Numbered from the stretch's first letter, positions 24,274-35,540 are shown. The stretch is DNA of 64,000 nt from Emmonsiellopsis sp. PD_33 (GCA_032988165.1 JANTQF010000027.1:143729-207728), one strand, 5' to 3'. Numbers and translations: made by a program. Notes: generated from the sequence alone by a model not told the origin.

Positions 24274-26074
24274 ATGGCCATCACCGAAGAAAATCCCAGC
24301 GAGCACCAGCGTGGATACTCCAGTATCCGCGGGCAGCTAATCATCCTAGGTGAGTCTCACAGAAACCCAACTACGCAGCAAACTATTCAATCCGTTATTC
24401 CCAGGACTCTTCCGCTTCAGCGAGGCCCTCGCCTGGTCGACCATCTTCCCATATGCATTCTTTATGATGCAGTCCTTTCTCCCCGCCAGCCCATCGCGAG
24501 ACGCTAAAGCAGCCGCCTTCGCCTCCACGACTGTCGCGCTGTTCACTTTCGGCGAGTTCTTGATGTCCGTCGTGTGGGCCAAGGTCAGCGATCGGTTCGG
24601 CCGGAAGCCGACACTGATGATTGGTGTCGTCGGGGGCTGTGCCTCGGCGCTGGCGTTTGGCGTTTCGGGCAGTTTGGGAATGGCGATGGCAGCGAGGGCT
24701 TTTGGGGGCCTGGTGAATCCGAATGTGGGTGTTATTTCGGCTTGTGTGGGGGAATTGGTGGAGAGGAAGAGGGACCAAGGTTTGTTTCGTCGATATTTCA
24801 TTGTACGTTATTGACCCAGGAGGGGTCTTCTGAAAGACTGATGATTCTGCTGATAGGGAGAGCGTTCTCGGTTGTACCTTTCTTGAGGGGGCTTGGGTAA
24901 GTAGTATATGTCATGTCATATTCGTTCAGTCTTCAGGGCTGAGTGATAGGGAATAGAAGTCTCGTCGGTCCGGTAATTGGCGGTCATTTGGCTGATCCTG
25001 TACAAACGATGCCGTCTATCTTCCATGTTGGAAGCATATGGGAGACCTATCCCTACCTGCTTCCAAACCTTATAGTAACCCTGTTCATTGCTGGCAGCGG
25101 TGCATTAGGGTTCTTCCTCCTCGAAGAAACCCATCCAAAGTTTCGGGGTAGCAGTCAGATACTGCGGGGAGACATAACTAGTTGGATCCGTGGCATGGTC
25201 AAGGCCCTGCGTGGCCAAGTGAATGATGAAAAATATACTGCCTTATCTTCTACTGAAGATGTCATTGAGCTCCCGAGCAGAGCTGACGTTGAGCATGCAG
25301 GAGAAGGCGAAGCTGAGCCTTTATCATCAATCTCGCCACAGCCGGCAGATATCCCAAGCCTTTCCGCGTGGTCAAAGCAGGTCATCCTACAGATACTAGC
25401 AGTATCAATATTGGCTTTCCACAAGGTCTCATCCGACGTAATCATCCCCATCTTCCTCGCAACCGATACCGTGCCTTCGAAAGATTCCTCAAACGAGCAC
25501 AAAAGAAACTCCAAATCCAGAGCTGGTTTCGGCATGGCCTCTCCAAGCATCAGCAACATTCTACTCTCGCAGGCAATTGTCGCAATAATCGCACAGGTCT
25601 TAATCGTGCCATGGGTCATCAACCGCTGGGGCGCTTTGAAAAGCTTTCGCTGGACCCTGTTTTGCTTTCCCTGGCTCTACTGCTTCACTCCGTTCACGGC
25701 AAGACTGATATCTCCCTTTTCGACAATCGCAATTCTTTTGGATCTTTGGATCAAGGGTTTACTGGTAAACATAGGCTATGTTGCGTCCGCGATCCTGTGA
25801 GTCGAAGGAAAGGAAGATGATATTATCTTGAGCTGGAAATTATCTAACACCATATAGGGTAACTAATACTTGTTCGGCGCCTATTCATCTTGCCACTATT
25901 AACGGGGCGGCGGCATCTGTGAGTTGCCTAGCGAGGTCTGTTGGCGCAGCTGTTTCTGGCTCGATGTTCCAGCTAGGATTGAACAATGGTGATATTGGGC
26001 TGCCGTTCTGGACCCTGGCGGGGGTGGCAGGAATGGGAGCTATGCTATCCTGTTTTTTGAGAGACGAACCATGA
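24274..26074 (+). CDS. Major facilitator superfamily transporter
   Basis: 515-aa MFS permease, drug-H+/TetA-like class, predicted in the plasma or vacuolar membrane with 12 helices. Exons: 24274-24349, 24405-24779, 24857-24896, 24957-25796, 25858-26074; exon 3 is only 40 nt. Motif A is clear in WAKVSDRFGRKPTLM between TM2 and TM3, followed by GVVGGCASALAFGVSG; the TM5 motif reads LRGLGSLVGPVIGG once exon 3 joins exon 4. I chose the acceptor at 24957 because it restores that motif; the earlier AG would insert two residues. A long cytoplasmic loop (about 290-350) separates the halves. The C-terminal half has NRWGALKSFRWTLF and ends LSCFLRDEP. Convergent with the tmpA-like gene 0.5 kb away; whether it belongs to that cluster is unknown. 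Substrate cannot be read. Confidence 0.88.
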
Positions 26075-26584
26075 TCGAAAATACGAGTGACGAATAAAGA
26101 TAGCAAGATATCTCCCTTATCCAAGAGCTCCCCAAAGAAATGTGTGCCCGCCTGCTATCACATCCATCCAGGAGTACTGTACCTGGGCAAGCGAGTTAAT
26201 CCTCATATCTGTGAAAGTACTAGCATATGTAATTATAGGTCATACCCACCGCCATTCTTCTCTACGCTTTGGTAAACCGCGTAAACAGTCATTTTGCGAT
26301 ATCCACGGATCAATGATGAGATTTAGATGACCAGTATTAAGCGTTAGATCTCGTGTCTTATGGATGGGGTTTAGCTCGGCGGGTGCCAAGAAATCCAAAC
26401 ACCTTAATTTAACCTCAAAATGTTTAACTAACGCCCATTAAATTTCAAACTTCACCACTATTAAACATATTCGTATGTGCATGGATGCCCCGTACTAGTA
26501 CTCTCCCCCCCTCAATATACATTTTAAATACATGATGCTAACTATTCGACAGATGAAATGCAACTCAACCCATACACTGCCCCG
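26075..26584. other. Convergent intergenic region
   Basis: 0.51 kb between the 3' ends of the MFS and tmpA-like genes; AT-rich from 26390 to 26560. No gene supported. Confidence 0.5.
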
Positions 26585-28009
26585 TTAGGAGTCAAAAATT
26601 GGCCCGAACGCAGGTATCCCCCCTGCTTCGAGCGCGAAGACCAGCTCTCCAGTGACGACTGGATTGCTGATTACGCAAACTGCCTCTGCCTGGAAATCCT
26701 TCACGAGCTCCATGACCAAAGGCAACATGTCAACGCGGCCGCACTTGTCGCTATCAATCACAACGGGGTTCGGGTCGAGTCTGCGCACTGAACGATTCAC
26801 ATCTTGCCCATATGTTTGTAGTGGAGAACGAGTTTGCCAAACGACGCGCAGCGGTGGACGGTGCTCATCGCCCAGAAGTGAAAGACACGGTCCAATCCCA
26901 GATCCCGTCGTCACCAAGATTACTCTTCGAAACAGGCGTGTGACATATCCGAACCCGTAGATGAGCACCCCGCGTTTCCAGAGGTGGGTGGGCGGGTTCT
27001 TGATTGTGTCTGCGGTCCAGTCGCCTGCCTTGGAAACCAGACACGAAAAATCCTGTGTGTTGGGATTGGGGAACGTGGCGAAACTGTGCCAGTCGCGCAA
27101 GGGATGCTTCGATAGTTGAACGCCTTTTCCGAATTTGGTAACGCCGTAGGTAAAGCGCAGCCGCACTGCATGTTTCGAGAGAACCTCAGCCTCCACTGGC
27201 ACCTTTCGCAGCAGCAGCCAGGGATGGATTACTGCAGCGACAGCTACCATGAGAAACCAAAAGGCTGGGAGATGGATGAGGTATCCGCCAAGTGTGCGAT
27301 GTTGCTCCCGTCGTGCATCGTTTCCAAACAGCAGCATCAGGGCCAGAAAAAGCGCCAACACCGTCCATCCCGCAAAACGATGGGTGAGCTCGAAATAATC
27401 ATGGCGTTTAAATCGAAAGTGCGGATAAGCAACGACAAGAATTCCTATCAACAGCACAAGGATAACATAAGACAGCGAAAGCACAGCGGTGGATATTTCA
27501 TGTCCGTCAATATACTTTCGAGTCACAAGGGCCACCAAGCCGACATACCAAAAGAACGAGGCAACTCCGCAGCCGCTATGGATGCCTCCATAATGATAGA
27601 CTTTGGCAGCAATGCAACGAAGTCGGAGCGGTGCGGACCGGGGAATACAGCACAGAACCACAAAAATAGCATTGACGACGAGCGGTTGCCGAGCAAGACC
27701 ACAGACCATCAGGTTTGCCGCTGCTGCGTTGACGAAGGCGGGGAGTGAACGGTCCGTGGCCATAATGACGATGAAGACCGCCAGATTCGCGAAAAAAACC
27801 AACGAGAAGAGACGGCGATAGATGTTGAGGAGCCTATATCGTAGCAAGGCATATCGACCCGGCTGTTTTTGCTCGGCCTGCGACTCGACATCCCTTAACG
27901 TGCTTCCATCGTCTATCTCCGCATAGGAATCTGCTTCTTGGGGCGTAATGACGGGGCTCGTTGTTTCGTTAGGTGTCTCCTTTTCTGGGGGGCTCTGCGG
28001 ATCTGTCAT
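26585..28009 (-). CDS. tmpA: TmpA-like membrane flavoprotein (ferric-reductase-like oxidoreductase)
   Basis: Intronless 474-aa membrane oxidoreductase. In A. nidulans, TmpA is a membrane flavoprotein needed to make a signal that induces conidiation. Here the first 55 residues are acidic and hydrophilic, followed by about six helices (LFSLVFFANLAVFIVIMA, ANLMVCGLA, VASFFWYVGLVALV, VLSLSYVILVLLIGILVVA, WTVLALFLALMLLF, IHLPAFWFLMVAVAAVI). A soluble part from about 285 resembles the FAD/NAD(P)H module of ferric reductases; the nucleotide-binding turn VTTGSGIGPCLSLL is clear. Histidines in HYGGIHSG and the HRFAGW segment could bind heme, but the usual paired bis-His spacing is not obvious, as noted for the TmpA family. 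The neighbour across a 1.3-kb divergent promoter is an AfeA-like enzyme; in Aspergilli tmpA and afeA form a conserved pair, which supports orthology. Start MTDPQSPPEK is the only good ATG. Confidence 0.75.
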   Translation of the reverse strand: MTDPQSPPEKETPNETTSPVITPQEADSYAEIDDGSTLRDVESQAEQKQPGRYALLRYRLLNIYRRLFSLVFFANLAVFIVIMATDRSLPAFVNAAAANLMVCGLARQPLVVNAIFVVLCCIPRSAPLRLRCIAAKVYHYGGIHSGCGVASFFWYVGLVALVTRKYIDGHEISTAVLSLSYVILVLLIGILVVAYPHFRFKRHDYFELTHRFAGWTVLALFLALMLLFGNDARREQHRTLGGYLIHLPAFWFLMVAVAAVIHPWLLLRKVPVEAEVLSKHAVRLRFTYGVTKFGKGVQLSKHPLRDWHSFATFPNPNTQDFSCLVSKAGDWTADTIKNPPTHLWKRGVLIYGFGYVTRLFRRVILVTTGSGIGPCLSLLGDEHRPPLRVVWQTRSPLQTYGQDVNRSVRRLDPNPVVIDSDKCGRVDMLPLVMELVKDFQAEAVCVISNPVVTGELVFALEAGGIPAFGPIFDS

Positions 28010-29348
28010 GATGGTTTTTCGAAAGGAGTGATATGTTCCAACCGTGGGACGAAGAAGATATAGGTTTTTACCACTTAAGCCTGGGGCATACTGCCTACAC
28101 TCAACTGCATAGCCCTTCCTGGCGTCCCTTTTAAACCAAAACGATAACTCATACCAAGCTCTAGCCTACGAAACCAGGCAAGCTGAAAACGGCCCCGCCG
28201 TCGGATAATTTCTGCTCGAGATGTTTACAAGGAGCGCAGACAATTTACTCCGTATTGATGTATGGTATGTAGTGGTTGTGCCTCGGAATATTTTGATAAC
28301 CACTCCTGGCTGCATAAAGAACGCATGCCGCGCCAACGGTACAGCCGCATTGCCTAGGTCAGTCAGTACACTCAGCTCAGTGGCTTGGAGACTACCTTGC
28401 ACATTCTAATCGAACGGTATGATATTAAAATAGGATCAGATGCGCATGGGCATCGCATGGTGTATGGCCATGTGCCATGCTCAGTGTGGACTAGCTGTCC
28501 AAGTGTGAGAATCCAACTAGACCAAAAAGGATCAATCCTTATGGTAAGGATGGTTCTAAGTATTTTTATACCAAGCACCCTTGCAATTGTGAAAGTCAGC
28601 CATTTCAGCAGGGTTCGGCAAGCCTTAACTTAATTCTCACTAGCTACAGATACGAAGCAACCACTAGGCGCGAGTGGTTCAAAACTTTAAAATAGCCGTT
28701 CTCAAAACATTTTGTTTACTTGCATTATCGAGTCCCTGGTTCATGCACGCCGACTAGCATGGTAATAGCTGGCATTCCACGTTCCATGCAGCCTGCCGCG
28801 CCGTTGACTTCAGATCAGACTGACGCTTGCGGGGCCAACGTCCCAATTTAGAATTATTTGCATGAACCCTAGACCCCATATTGACGGTTTGGGAAAGGAG
28901 ATGGCGTTGGGGGCGACACAAGGGGAGAATAACTTGGTGGTATCGACAAACTTTCACTACATCCTCATTCCGCGCTGCTTGTGCTACGCCAGGGTTATAT
29001 GCCCGGTTTTCTATGAATATCAAATCATCCCGGCATGCTCCCCCGGGCCACACACCATAGCAGCCGTTGCGTAGGCAGCCTGGCCTATAGATGAGACGGA
29101 CTTCTTAATTTATCGATAATCTAACCCTGCTCCCGATGTTGAACAGCCGTTGTCGTATGTCAGACATTCATGCACAATCTCCTATTGTCTACTATTACCA
29201 GATATCCCGACGCAGCGGAGTGTTCAGGAGCATTACACCCATCATCCCTAGGGTATTTATACGTGGGAGATATCCCCAGAATCACTCTATGCCTTATTTT
29301 TGTTCCAACTCACGATAACTCTCCCTCACAGACTGCCATAGGATAACC
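28010..29348. promoter_or_regulatory. Divergent promoter between tmpA-like and afeA-like genes
   Basis: 1.34 kb with no credible ORF, lying between two start codons that face away from each other. A shared regulatory region is inferred from the conserved gene pairing; specific binding sites could not be assigned. Confidence 0.5.
29254..29262 (+). promoter_or_regulatory. TATA-like element of the afeA-like gene
   Basis: TATTTATAC lies about 90 bp upstream of the start codon at 29349, a reasonable distance for a fungal TATA element. Consensus match only. Confidence 0.35.
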
Positions 29349-31294
29349 ATGGCCTCCATACTTCAGAATCTTATCTCCAGATATCTCCCACAAATGTTTG
29401 TCATGGACGGACAAGGGTCGTGCTATACAGATACCAAACCCATAACCCCACCACTTGTCTACAAAGATTTGCTCTCATTCGTATTTGACGATCGTCCAAA
29501 TCGGTATGACGAGAAGCGGCCAATCTATATCGATGCAGAAAACCCATCACGCACAATAAATTCCAGCCAGTTCCGAAAACTAGTGCGTATGTTGATCGCA
29601 GGGTTCAAAGCGAAAGGCCTGCAGAGAGGAGACTGTGTGTTGGTCCATCTGCCAAATAATGCATGCTACTATCATTCCATTACCTGCAAAGCTACTGGCT
29701 AACAAACAGTATAGATTCTGTATTCGGCCATCTTCTATGGCGTCATTGGCGCGGAGGGCGTCCATATGGGCACCAACCCGCGTAGTCAGCCCTACGAACT
29801 AGAGCATCTGATACAGCAAGTTAAGCCTACCATCATCATTACATCTCCTGATGGGGTGGGCACAGTGCGCAAGGCGATGAAGTCGCAATTATTGCAAATC
29901 TGCGTTCTCGATGATTCCATTGTTTCAAAGCTTTCACACCTCCTCGCTGACCGCCCACCTACGCCTAACGGAAACTTTCCACAAACCGATGAATTTGAAA
30001 AGGATCTATTCAACTTTTCCTCTCTCCTCGACCATGGCCAGAGTGACTGGGTTCAATTTGATGACCAGCATCTCGCAGAATCAACACCCGCGGCGATGTT
30101 CGCAACCAGTGGGACAGGCGGTCTCCCCAAAGCCGCAGTTCTATCACACCACGCAATAGTGACCCATCACCTCACCATTCATTACCCAGTCCCATATGAC
30201 GTCTCAAGACTTATGTCGCTACCGATGTTCCACCTTTTCAGCGCGCTATGGAGCCATATATTCCCCATTCGCTATGGCGAGCCATTGTACGTTCTACCGA
30301 GATTCAACCTCGAGCAATACGTGCAATGCGTTTACGTATATCGGATCACGGAGACATATATGGTCCCGGCGATGGTGCAAGCACTTAATCAATGTTCCTA
30401 TCTTTCGTTGAGCGAGTTCCTAACCTCGCTACGTTATGTAGGGGTTGCGGGTGCATGTATTGATGCAGGATCCGTCCAGCTACTCCAAGACAAACTGCAT
30501 CCAGACGCACAAGTATCTCAACTGTGGGGGATGACGGAAGTCGGGATGGTGTTCCAAATGCGGTACGGTATGCGCAACGAGCCCGGGAGTATCGGCACCT
30601 TAATGCAAAATTACGATGTGAAGCTAGTCGATAGTTCTGGGAACCTGATTACGCTTGACGGTCAGGAAGGGGAGTTGTATGTCCGCGGGCCTGGAACGTT
30701 GATGCGGTATAAGGGTATGGTGGACGCAACATGTAAGGACGAGGAGGGATGGTTTCGGACCGGGGACATTATGTGTTCCCGTGAGGGGAAGTTTTATATC
30801 ACAGGGAGGGTAAAAGAGCTGATCAAAGTGAACGGGTAAGTGTTGTGTGCTCATTTTACATTCCTCTGATCCTCTACTGACATGATCATGACAGTTGGCA
30901 AGTCCCTCCGGCCGAGATCGAAGGGGTATTACTCCAGCACCCCGACATTTCCGATGCAGCAGTAATTGGTGTCCCGCAACGCGGGCACCAAGATAATAAT
31001 GCTACAGGAGCCATCATGAATGAAGCGGTCCGCGCTTTCGTGGTTCCACGCGGGGGATGCGCAAACGCTACGTTGACAGCAGATACTGTCTACCGGTTTG
31101 CACGAGAGCGGCTTGCCAGCTACAAGGCCATCAACGGCGGCGTCGTGTTCGTGGATGAAATTCCGAGAACACCGTCTGGCAAGATTCAGAGATTCAAGCT
31201 GGCACAGGTAAATACGTACAGGGATATTGTTACAAGTTTATTCGTGAACAGATACCAGCCTAACGGTGCTCCCACGACTCTGGTGCAGGTGTAA
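29349..31294 (+). CDS. afeA: AfeA-like adenylate-forming enzyme (4-coumarate-CoA-ligase-like)
   Basis: 610-aa ANL-superfamily enzyme that activates a carboxylic acid as acyl-AMP and probably transfers it to CoA. Exons: 29349-29660, 29715-30835, 30895-31294. The first intron (29661-29714) has a GC donor (AAT|GCATGC) with branch site GCTAAC and TATAG acceptor; removing it joins LPNN to ILYSAIFYG, the usual family sequence, and no GT donor fits. Motifs: P-loop ATSGTGGLPKAAVLSH at about 234-249, LWGMTEVGM, GWFRTGDI, ITGRVKELIKVNG, and the catalytic lysine in PSGKIQRF (K574). No carrier-protein domain follows and the C-terminus (TTLVQV) is not an obvious peroxisomal signal. In A. nidulans AfeA and TmpA act in the same conidiation-signalling pathway and the genes are syntenic, so the context supports this naming. 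Substrate unknown. Confidence 0.78.
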
Positions 31295-31881
31295 TGGTGT
31301 GGAATGCTTGCTTTTTGGCCAGTTGATGCCTTTTTATTTCTCCATGTCTATGTTCAAAATTTAGGGGAAGTGGAGGGGTTTTTTTCTTCCGTTGTTAATT
31401 TTCTTATACCTATCCCTTTAACTTCCCCTAGTGTTAATAAATATATACTTGTCATATTGCTTTGGAGCCATTCCTTAATTAATTAGCCATCACAAAATCA
31501 CATGAGCATGTCTTCTACCGCAGCTAATCACCCACTGAAAGAACTTACATGACCAATGAGAAATACAAACCCCTGAACTGTTCTCTATCCTGCCTCAATA
31601 ACCTTCTGATCCTATTCAGGAACAATAGGCTGAAAATACGGCCAGATCCTATTAGTAGTCCCACACGGTTTACTTACCTCCTTTTTGTCTCGCTTGAAAT
31701 GAAACAGATGGAAAATACATCATTCCTAAGCATCTCTTGCCCATCTCCTCCAAACCAGCCATGATAGCTATGATTACTACAATATCTCACTGACTCTCAC
31801 TCCCCTCATTATCCAGAGGGCCGCTGTAAACATAAAGCCGTTGGGAGTTACCTGCCAGTCAAATCAGCACGCAAACGGGTA
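31295..31881. other. Convergent intergenic region
   Basis: 0.59 kb between the 3' ends of the afeA-like and F-box genes; nothing supported beyond AT-rich 3' flank. Confidence 0.5.
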
Positions 31882-32799
31882 TCAACCCGCACAGAACATG
31901 TACACACCATCATCATCAGGATATAACTCCCTCGGGCCCGCCAGCCTCTTAAACACCACCCAAGGCACCTCCCAATGCCAAGCCACACTCGACACCCCCA
32001 ACTCGAGCCACTCCATTATCCGACCCTTCTCCATCCTTACAACCGCCACAATCGCAGCATTCGAAGACCCCTTCCCCCTTGACTCATTAAACCAGATCCC
32101 ATCCCGCAAGAACTCCTCCTTCCCGACCGAATGCGGATACCACGCCACCTGCGACTCGCCAATAATCAAGCACGGTGCACAAGAGTAGCTCTTCTCGCCC
32201 ACGGTAGCTTTGGCACGCATCGAAGAGATAGCAGCATCAGCATCTGCATCCGTCCCACGCGTCTCATAAAGCTCCACCAACAGCCTCTCCAGCGGAACCA
32301 GCGTGTACCACCGCCGCCTACTCTTTTCCATCCAATAGCTCGCCGGCATTCTTGCACCCCCCTGTACGCCGGGCGCCTTGGAGCGGGTAAATGGCTCTTG
32401 AGCGCTGTGGATCTCTTCTAGCAACTTGATGGCACGGTCGAGCTGGCCGGCGGCAACGTATGCGCGGGCCAGGCGCATGCCGATGGGGAACAGCGCCTCC
32501 TCGATGGATAGGCGCAGAAAATGCAGCCATGCGGTTCGGAGGAGGTTTTCGACGGTGGCGAGGGAGATGAGCGGGGTTGGGGTGATGGCGGAGTAGAGGG
32601 ATAGCAGGAGAGTGCCGGCGGTGGAGTAGGTTGTTGATTCTGGGAGATGGGACGTGATGAGTGCCGTGGGGGGTTCGTTCAGTTTGTAGAGGGCGTGGAG
32701 GGTGTGGCATGTGCGGAGGGTGGAGAGGAGGGCGGGGAGCTCGAGATAGGCGAGGATGTCGAGGAGGATTTCGGAGGGGAGAGAGAGGAGGGTTGGCAT
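31882..32799 (-). CDS. F-box protein
   Basis: Intronless 305-aa protein with an N-terminal F-box: LLSLPSEILLDILAYLELPALLSTLRTCHTLHALY at residues 4-38 matches the L-P-x-E-I/L...L...L...V-C pattern. F-box proteins link substrates to the Skp1-Cul1 ubiquitin ligase. Residues 80-170 are helical and contain a TPR-like pair (RLARAYVAAGQLDRAIKLLEEI). The second half (IIGESQVAWYPHSVGKEEFL, MEWLELGVSSVAWHWEVPW) has no recognisable substrate domain. Start ATG at 32799; stop TGA at 31882. The partner or substrate cannot be named. Confidence 0.75.
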   Translation of the reverse strand: MPTLLSLPSEILLDILAYLELPALLSTLRTCHTLHALYKLNEPPTALITSHLPESTTYSTAGTLLLSLYSAITPTPLISLATVENLLRTAWLHFLRLSIEEALFPIGMRLARAYVAAGQLDRAIKLLEEIHSAQEPFTRSKAPGVQGGARMPASYWMEKSRRRWYTLVPLERLLVELYETRGTDADADAAISSMRAKATVGEKSYSCAPCLIIGESQVAWYPHSVGKEEFLRDGIWFNESRGKGSSNAAIVAVVRMEKGRIMEWLELGVSSVAWHWEVPWVVFKRLAGPRELYPDDDGVYMFCAG

Positions 32800-34289
32800 G
32801 TTTTTTGTTTTCGCCTTTTTCTTAGGGGTTAGCTAGTTTATGTGGGGTTTGATAAGGGGTGAATTATGGCTGATGTCAAGATCAGGATAGGAGGAGGGAG
32901 GTTGATGTCTCGAGGCTCCCGTCTTTATTTAAGCTATGATTAGCGCCAACTTAATTAACTAGTTTAACTAGTTAGTTAGCTAAAAATAGATTTAACTCCC
33001 GCCGCTCAACCTTGGAACCGGCGAGATCTCTGCCTACCTTAAATTTTATTCTATCTTTTTGCCTTGGAATAATAACACAAAACGAGAAAATGGATATCAT
33101 CAATCGACACAAAATAAATCAGATAGAATCCAACTGCCACCACACCAAGCCAGCCATTCAAATTTCTTTCTGGGAATACAGACTCCACAATGGAGTCCCT
33201 TCCCTCCCGTTTAATGGCAGGTAGTTCGGCCAAGCATGGTTACTCCGTTCTGGAATCGATGTGATTGACCTCGGGACAAGCTTCGGGACAAGCTTCGGGA
33301 CAAGCGTTCAACAAGAAACCGGGAATAAGCGTGGATTGGTCAATGACCCAATGGTCCCCGGGATTGGTGGCGGTCTGGTCTGGGTCTGAGGAAGCTTGTC
33401 TGGTTTTCCGAAGGTTAAAATGTACATCCAGGCTGCCTCCCAATGGAGGCGGTCCTCTCGGAGCTTGATTGAAGGAAAAAATGCAGCCTGATTCTGCAGA
33501 GCCATCACTCCTCGCCCACAACTGCTCACTATCTCGGGTATCCAATCAATATATTCCAGCAGTAGTACTTAGATCAAGGAGAATAGCAATTGTCTGGTGG
33601 AGAGCAAGTAGTTTTGTGATGACCAGGGATCTGAAGAGGTTCACTGGGATGTGAACCGGATTGACTATCCTGCCGCTGCAGGATGTCGTATCTCACCGGC
33701 TTCAATGCGGGTTCCTCGCGGCTCAAGCAGGCCAGGGATCTCTTCGTGAGAGCCATTTCTAATTTAAAAAAAGGGGGGGAGAGAAAAAGAAGAAAAAGTG
33801 ATGGAAGTATTGAAAAAAAAAGAATTGTGATAGTGGTGTAGTTGTTGTTTATTTCTCGCAATTAAGCCAGTAACAACCGAAAGGGATAGCTTTACTGCTT
33901 GTCGGATAAACCACGAGGAGGATTTATTTTGGGCCTATTAAGGCTTAGCTGCTACCATTAACTACTGAATAAAAGCACTTATTTTTTTGCTGGACATTCA
34001 GCTTCTTCCTTGTCGCTAGAGTCGGCGAATTTCTCTAGAGTACTGTTTTCGTTAGCAACTGGGGACTATCACCAACAACCAGATAGGAGAACCTACTGCT
34101 TCCCATGTCCAGGTTTACCAGTGGTGAGCTGCAGGCAGGCAAACTTGCCATCTTTCTATACTCCAGTTAGTACTTGTCTCTCCCACTCACTACCAGTACC
34201 TACCATCACATGTTATAGGCAAATATGCTTGCAGATCATTGCTGCGCACCCATTCGGATTCTTCCTATATGTAACTGGTAAGTACTATG
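32800..34289. other. Gene-poor region at the edge of a decayed accessory block
   Basis: 1.5 kb with short frames only. A minus frame from 33756 (MALTKRSLACLSREEPALK...) and one at 33240-33545 carry no recognisable family. Homopolymer-rich tract at 33763-33830. Contains the 12-bp tandem repeat listed separately. Confidence 0.4.
33271..33306. repeat. 12-bp tandem repeat, three copies
   Basis: TCGGGACAAGCT repeats at 33271, 33283 and 33295; the third copy ends in G instead of T. If the minus frame were translated it would give repeated ACPE units, but that frame is unsupported. Confidence 0.85.
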
Positions 34290-34919
34290 AGCATCCCCAA
34301 GAGACTAGAAAATGCATGGTGTGTAGGTGCAGTATACTGACATCTTTACTACGCCTCATTACTGTGTTGTCGGCAGTGGTAGGACGCAGCAATGGTAGGC
34401 CATAGGGGCCCTTTAGGAGGAGAGAAAGATCCAGATTCTTCTTGAACCACCTCCCTGCCCTGAGGTTATGGATCATCTTCCGGACTCAACCAGTAAATGA
34501 TTGACGGAATTTGAGCGATGCATACGCCTTACTCAAAGGGTCCGCCCCTCCTTTGCTGAAGAAAGCAGTAATGGGAGCTATTTGGGTTCCTCCTATCTCT
34601 CTGGGCAGGACGAGGAGTCTGATAATAGTCCGATCAGTCAATGAGTAACCAAAGTGGCTTCCTTTGTAGAATACTTTGACTGGGAATGCTTTATCCAGCC
34701 TGCACAAGTAAAGAGAAATGTGGAAGCAACAGAGAGAGAAAGCAAGAATGGGATTTTCATCTTCTCTGCCCCAGAGACACAGGAGCTACTCATCGACCCT
34801 ATTCATCCGTTAATAGATGGGAAATCAGAAGACGAATGAGGGAATATATGACTGGCAGCCTTTATTGAGCAGAAATACTCTACACCGTCAATGTAGATAT
34901 CTTTGCTATATGTGACCAC
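34290..34919 (-). pseudogene. Endogenous mononegavirus-type L polymerase fragment, distal part
   Basis: Second part of a viral RNA-dependent RNA polymerase (L protein) fossil, minus strand, downstream of the part at 35541-36375. Visible blocks in order: TYSKDIYIDG (about 34885-34914), FPHSSSDFPSI, then after an in-frame stop SMSSSCVSGAEKMKIPF, and after a frameshift GSHFGYSLTD...LVLPREIGG...GGADPLSKAYASL, and finally MIHNLRAGRWF and TTADNTVMRRSKD. These resemble the region following palm motif C in Mononegavirales L proteins (the K-Y/S-K-x-I-Y block and the G-G-x-P/Q...D-P block). At least two in-frame stops and two frameshifts make it non-functional. A fungal virus of the Mymonaviridae type is the likely source because of the host, but this is inference. 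Confidence 0.68.
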
Positions 34920-35540
34920 TGATGTAGAGGAAGACACTCATCTGGAGGGACGGCCGATGTGGAACGAGTTCGTTGGGTTTATGCGCTCGTCCCTGTTCTG
35001 CTGGCGAAGGTCGTCCACCGCTTCCTTGATGTGGCGTTCTTCTGTTCCTGGCGGGAAAATGACAGTGTTGCCACAGTGCCATTCCTCTAGGAGCACCTCA
35101 ATTTCCCAATTGCGGACTTCTATCCTCCACTCATTGAGGCGCTTGTATTGTTCTTCGTTTGCAATGCGTTGAGCGTCGTTGTTGCGGCCTTGGATGATGT
35201 TTGCACTGTTCACGCGCGCGTCTCTGGTCTCCTAAGCTGGGTCCCAGCGTACGACTGTCTCGCTTATCTTGCGCCCGAGGGAGTCGCAGATGTCATAGCC
35301 ATTGGCGGGGTCCAGGCGAATTTTCAGTTTTGAAAACCTGAGCGTGTTCCCGGAGACGAAGGGCATCTCGCGGGCGTTCTCTTTTCCTTCTTGTCTGAGT
35401 GCATGCTGCTTGGCTCTGGATAGGCCGCAGTTGTCATGTAGTGCTTGTGTGCGCATAGTTGCGGGATCTCCATGGCCTGTAGCATTGCTGGCGGTATTAT
35501 GAATGTTTTGTGTAATTTCAGTGGCAATCCGTCGGATATA
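34920..35540. other. GC-richer insert of about 0.6 kb splitting the viral fragment
   Basis: Between the two L-like parts lies a stretch with clearly higher GC and normal CpG content, unlike the AT-shifted flanks. On the minus strand one frame is almost open (one TAG near 35235), encoding HALRQEGKENAREMPF..., RFSKLKIRLDPANGYDIC and NDAQRIANEEQYKRLNEW. I do not recognise the protein. L proteins normally have only about 50-60 residues here, so most of this segment looks inserted. Borders are approximate and no target-site duplication was found. Confidence 0.4.

Noticed and set aside
24346..24801. 151-codon minus ORF
   Set aside because: Antisense to MFS exon 2, whose motif A is on the plus strand.
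27116..27748. 210-codon plus ORF
   Set aside because: Antisense to the tmpA-like gene; no motifs.
33271..33306. Possible CRISPR-like array
   Set aside because: Only three contiguous 12-bp units without spacers; a simple tandem repeat in a eukaryotic genome.
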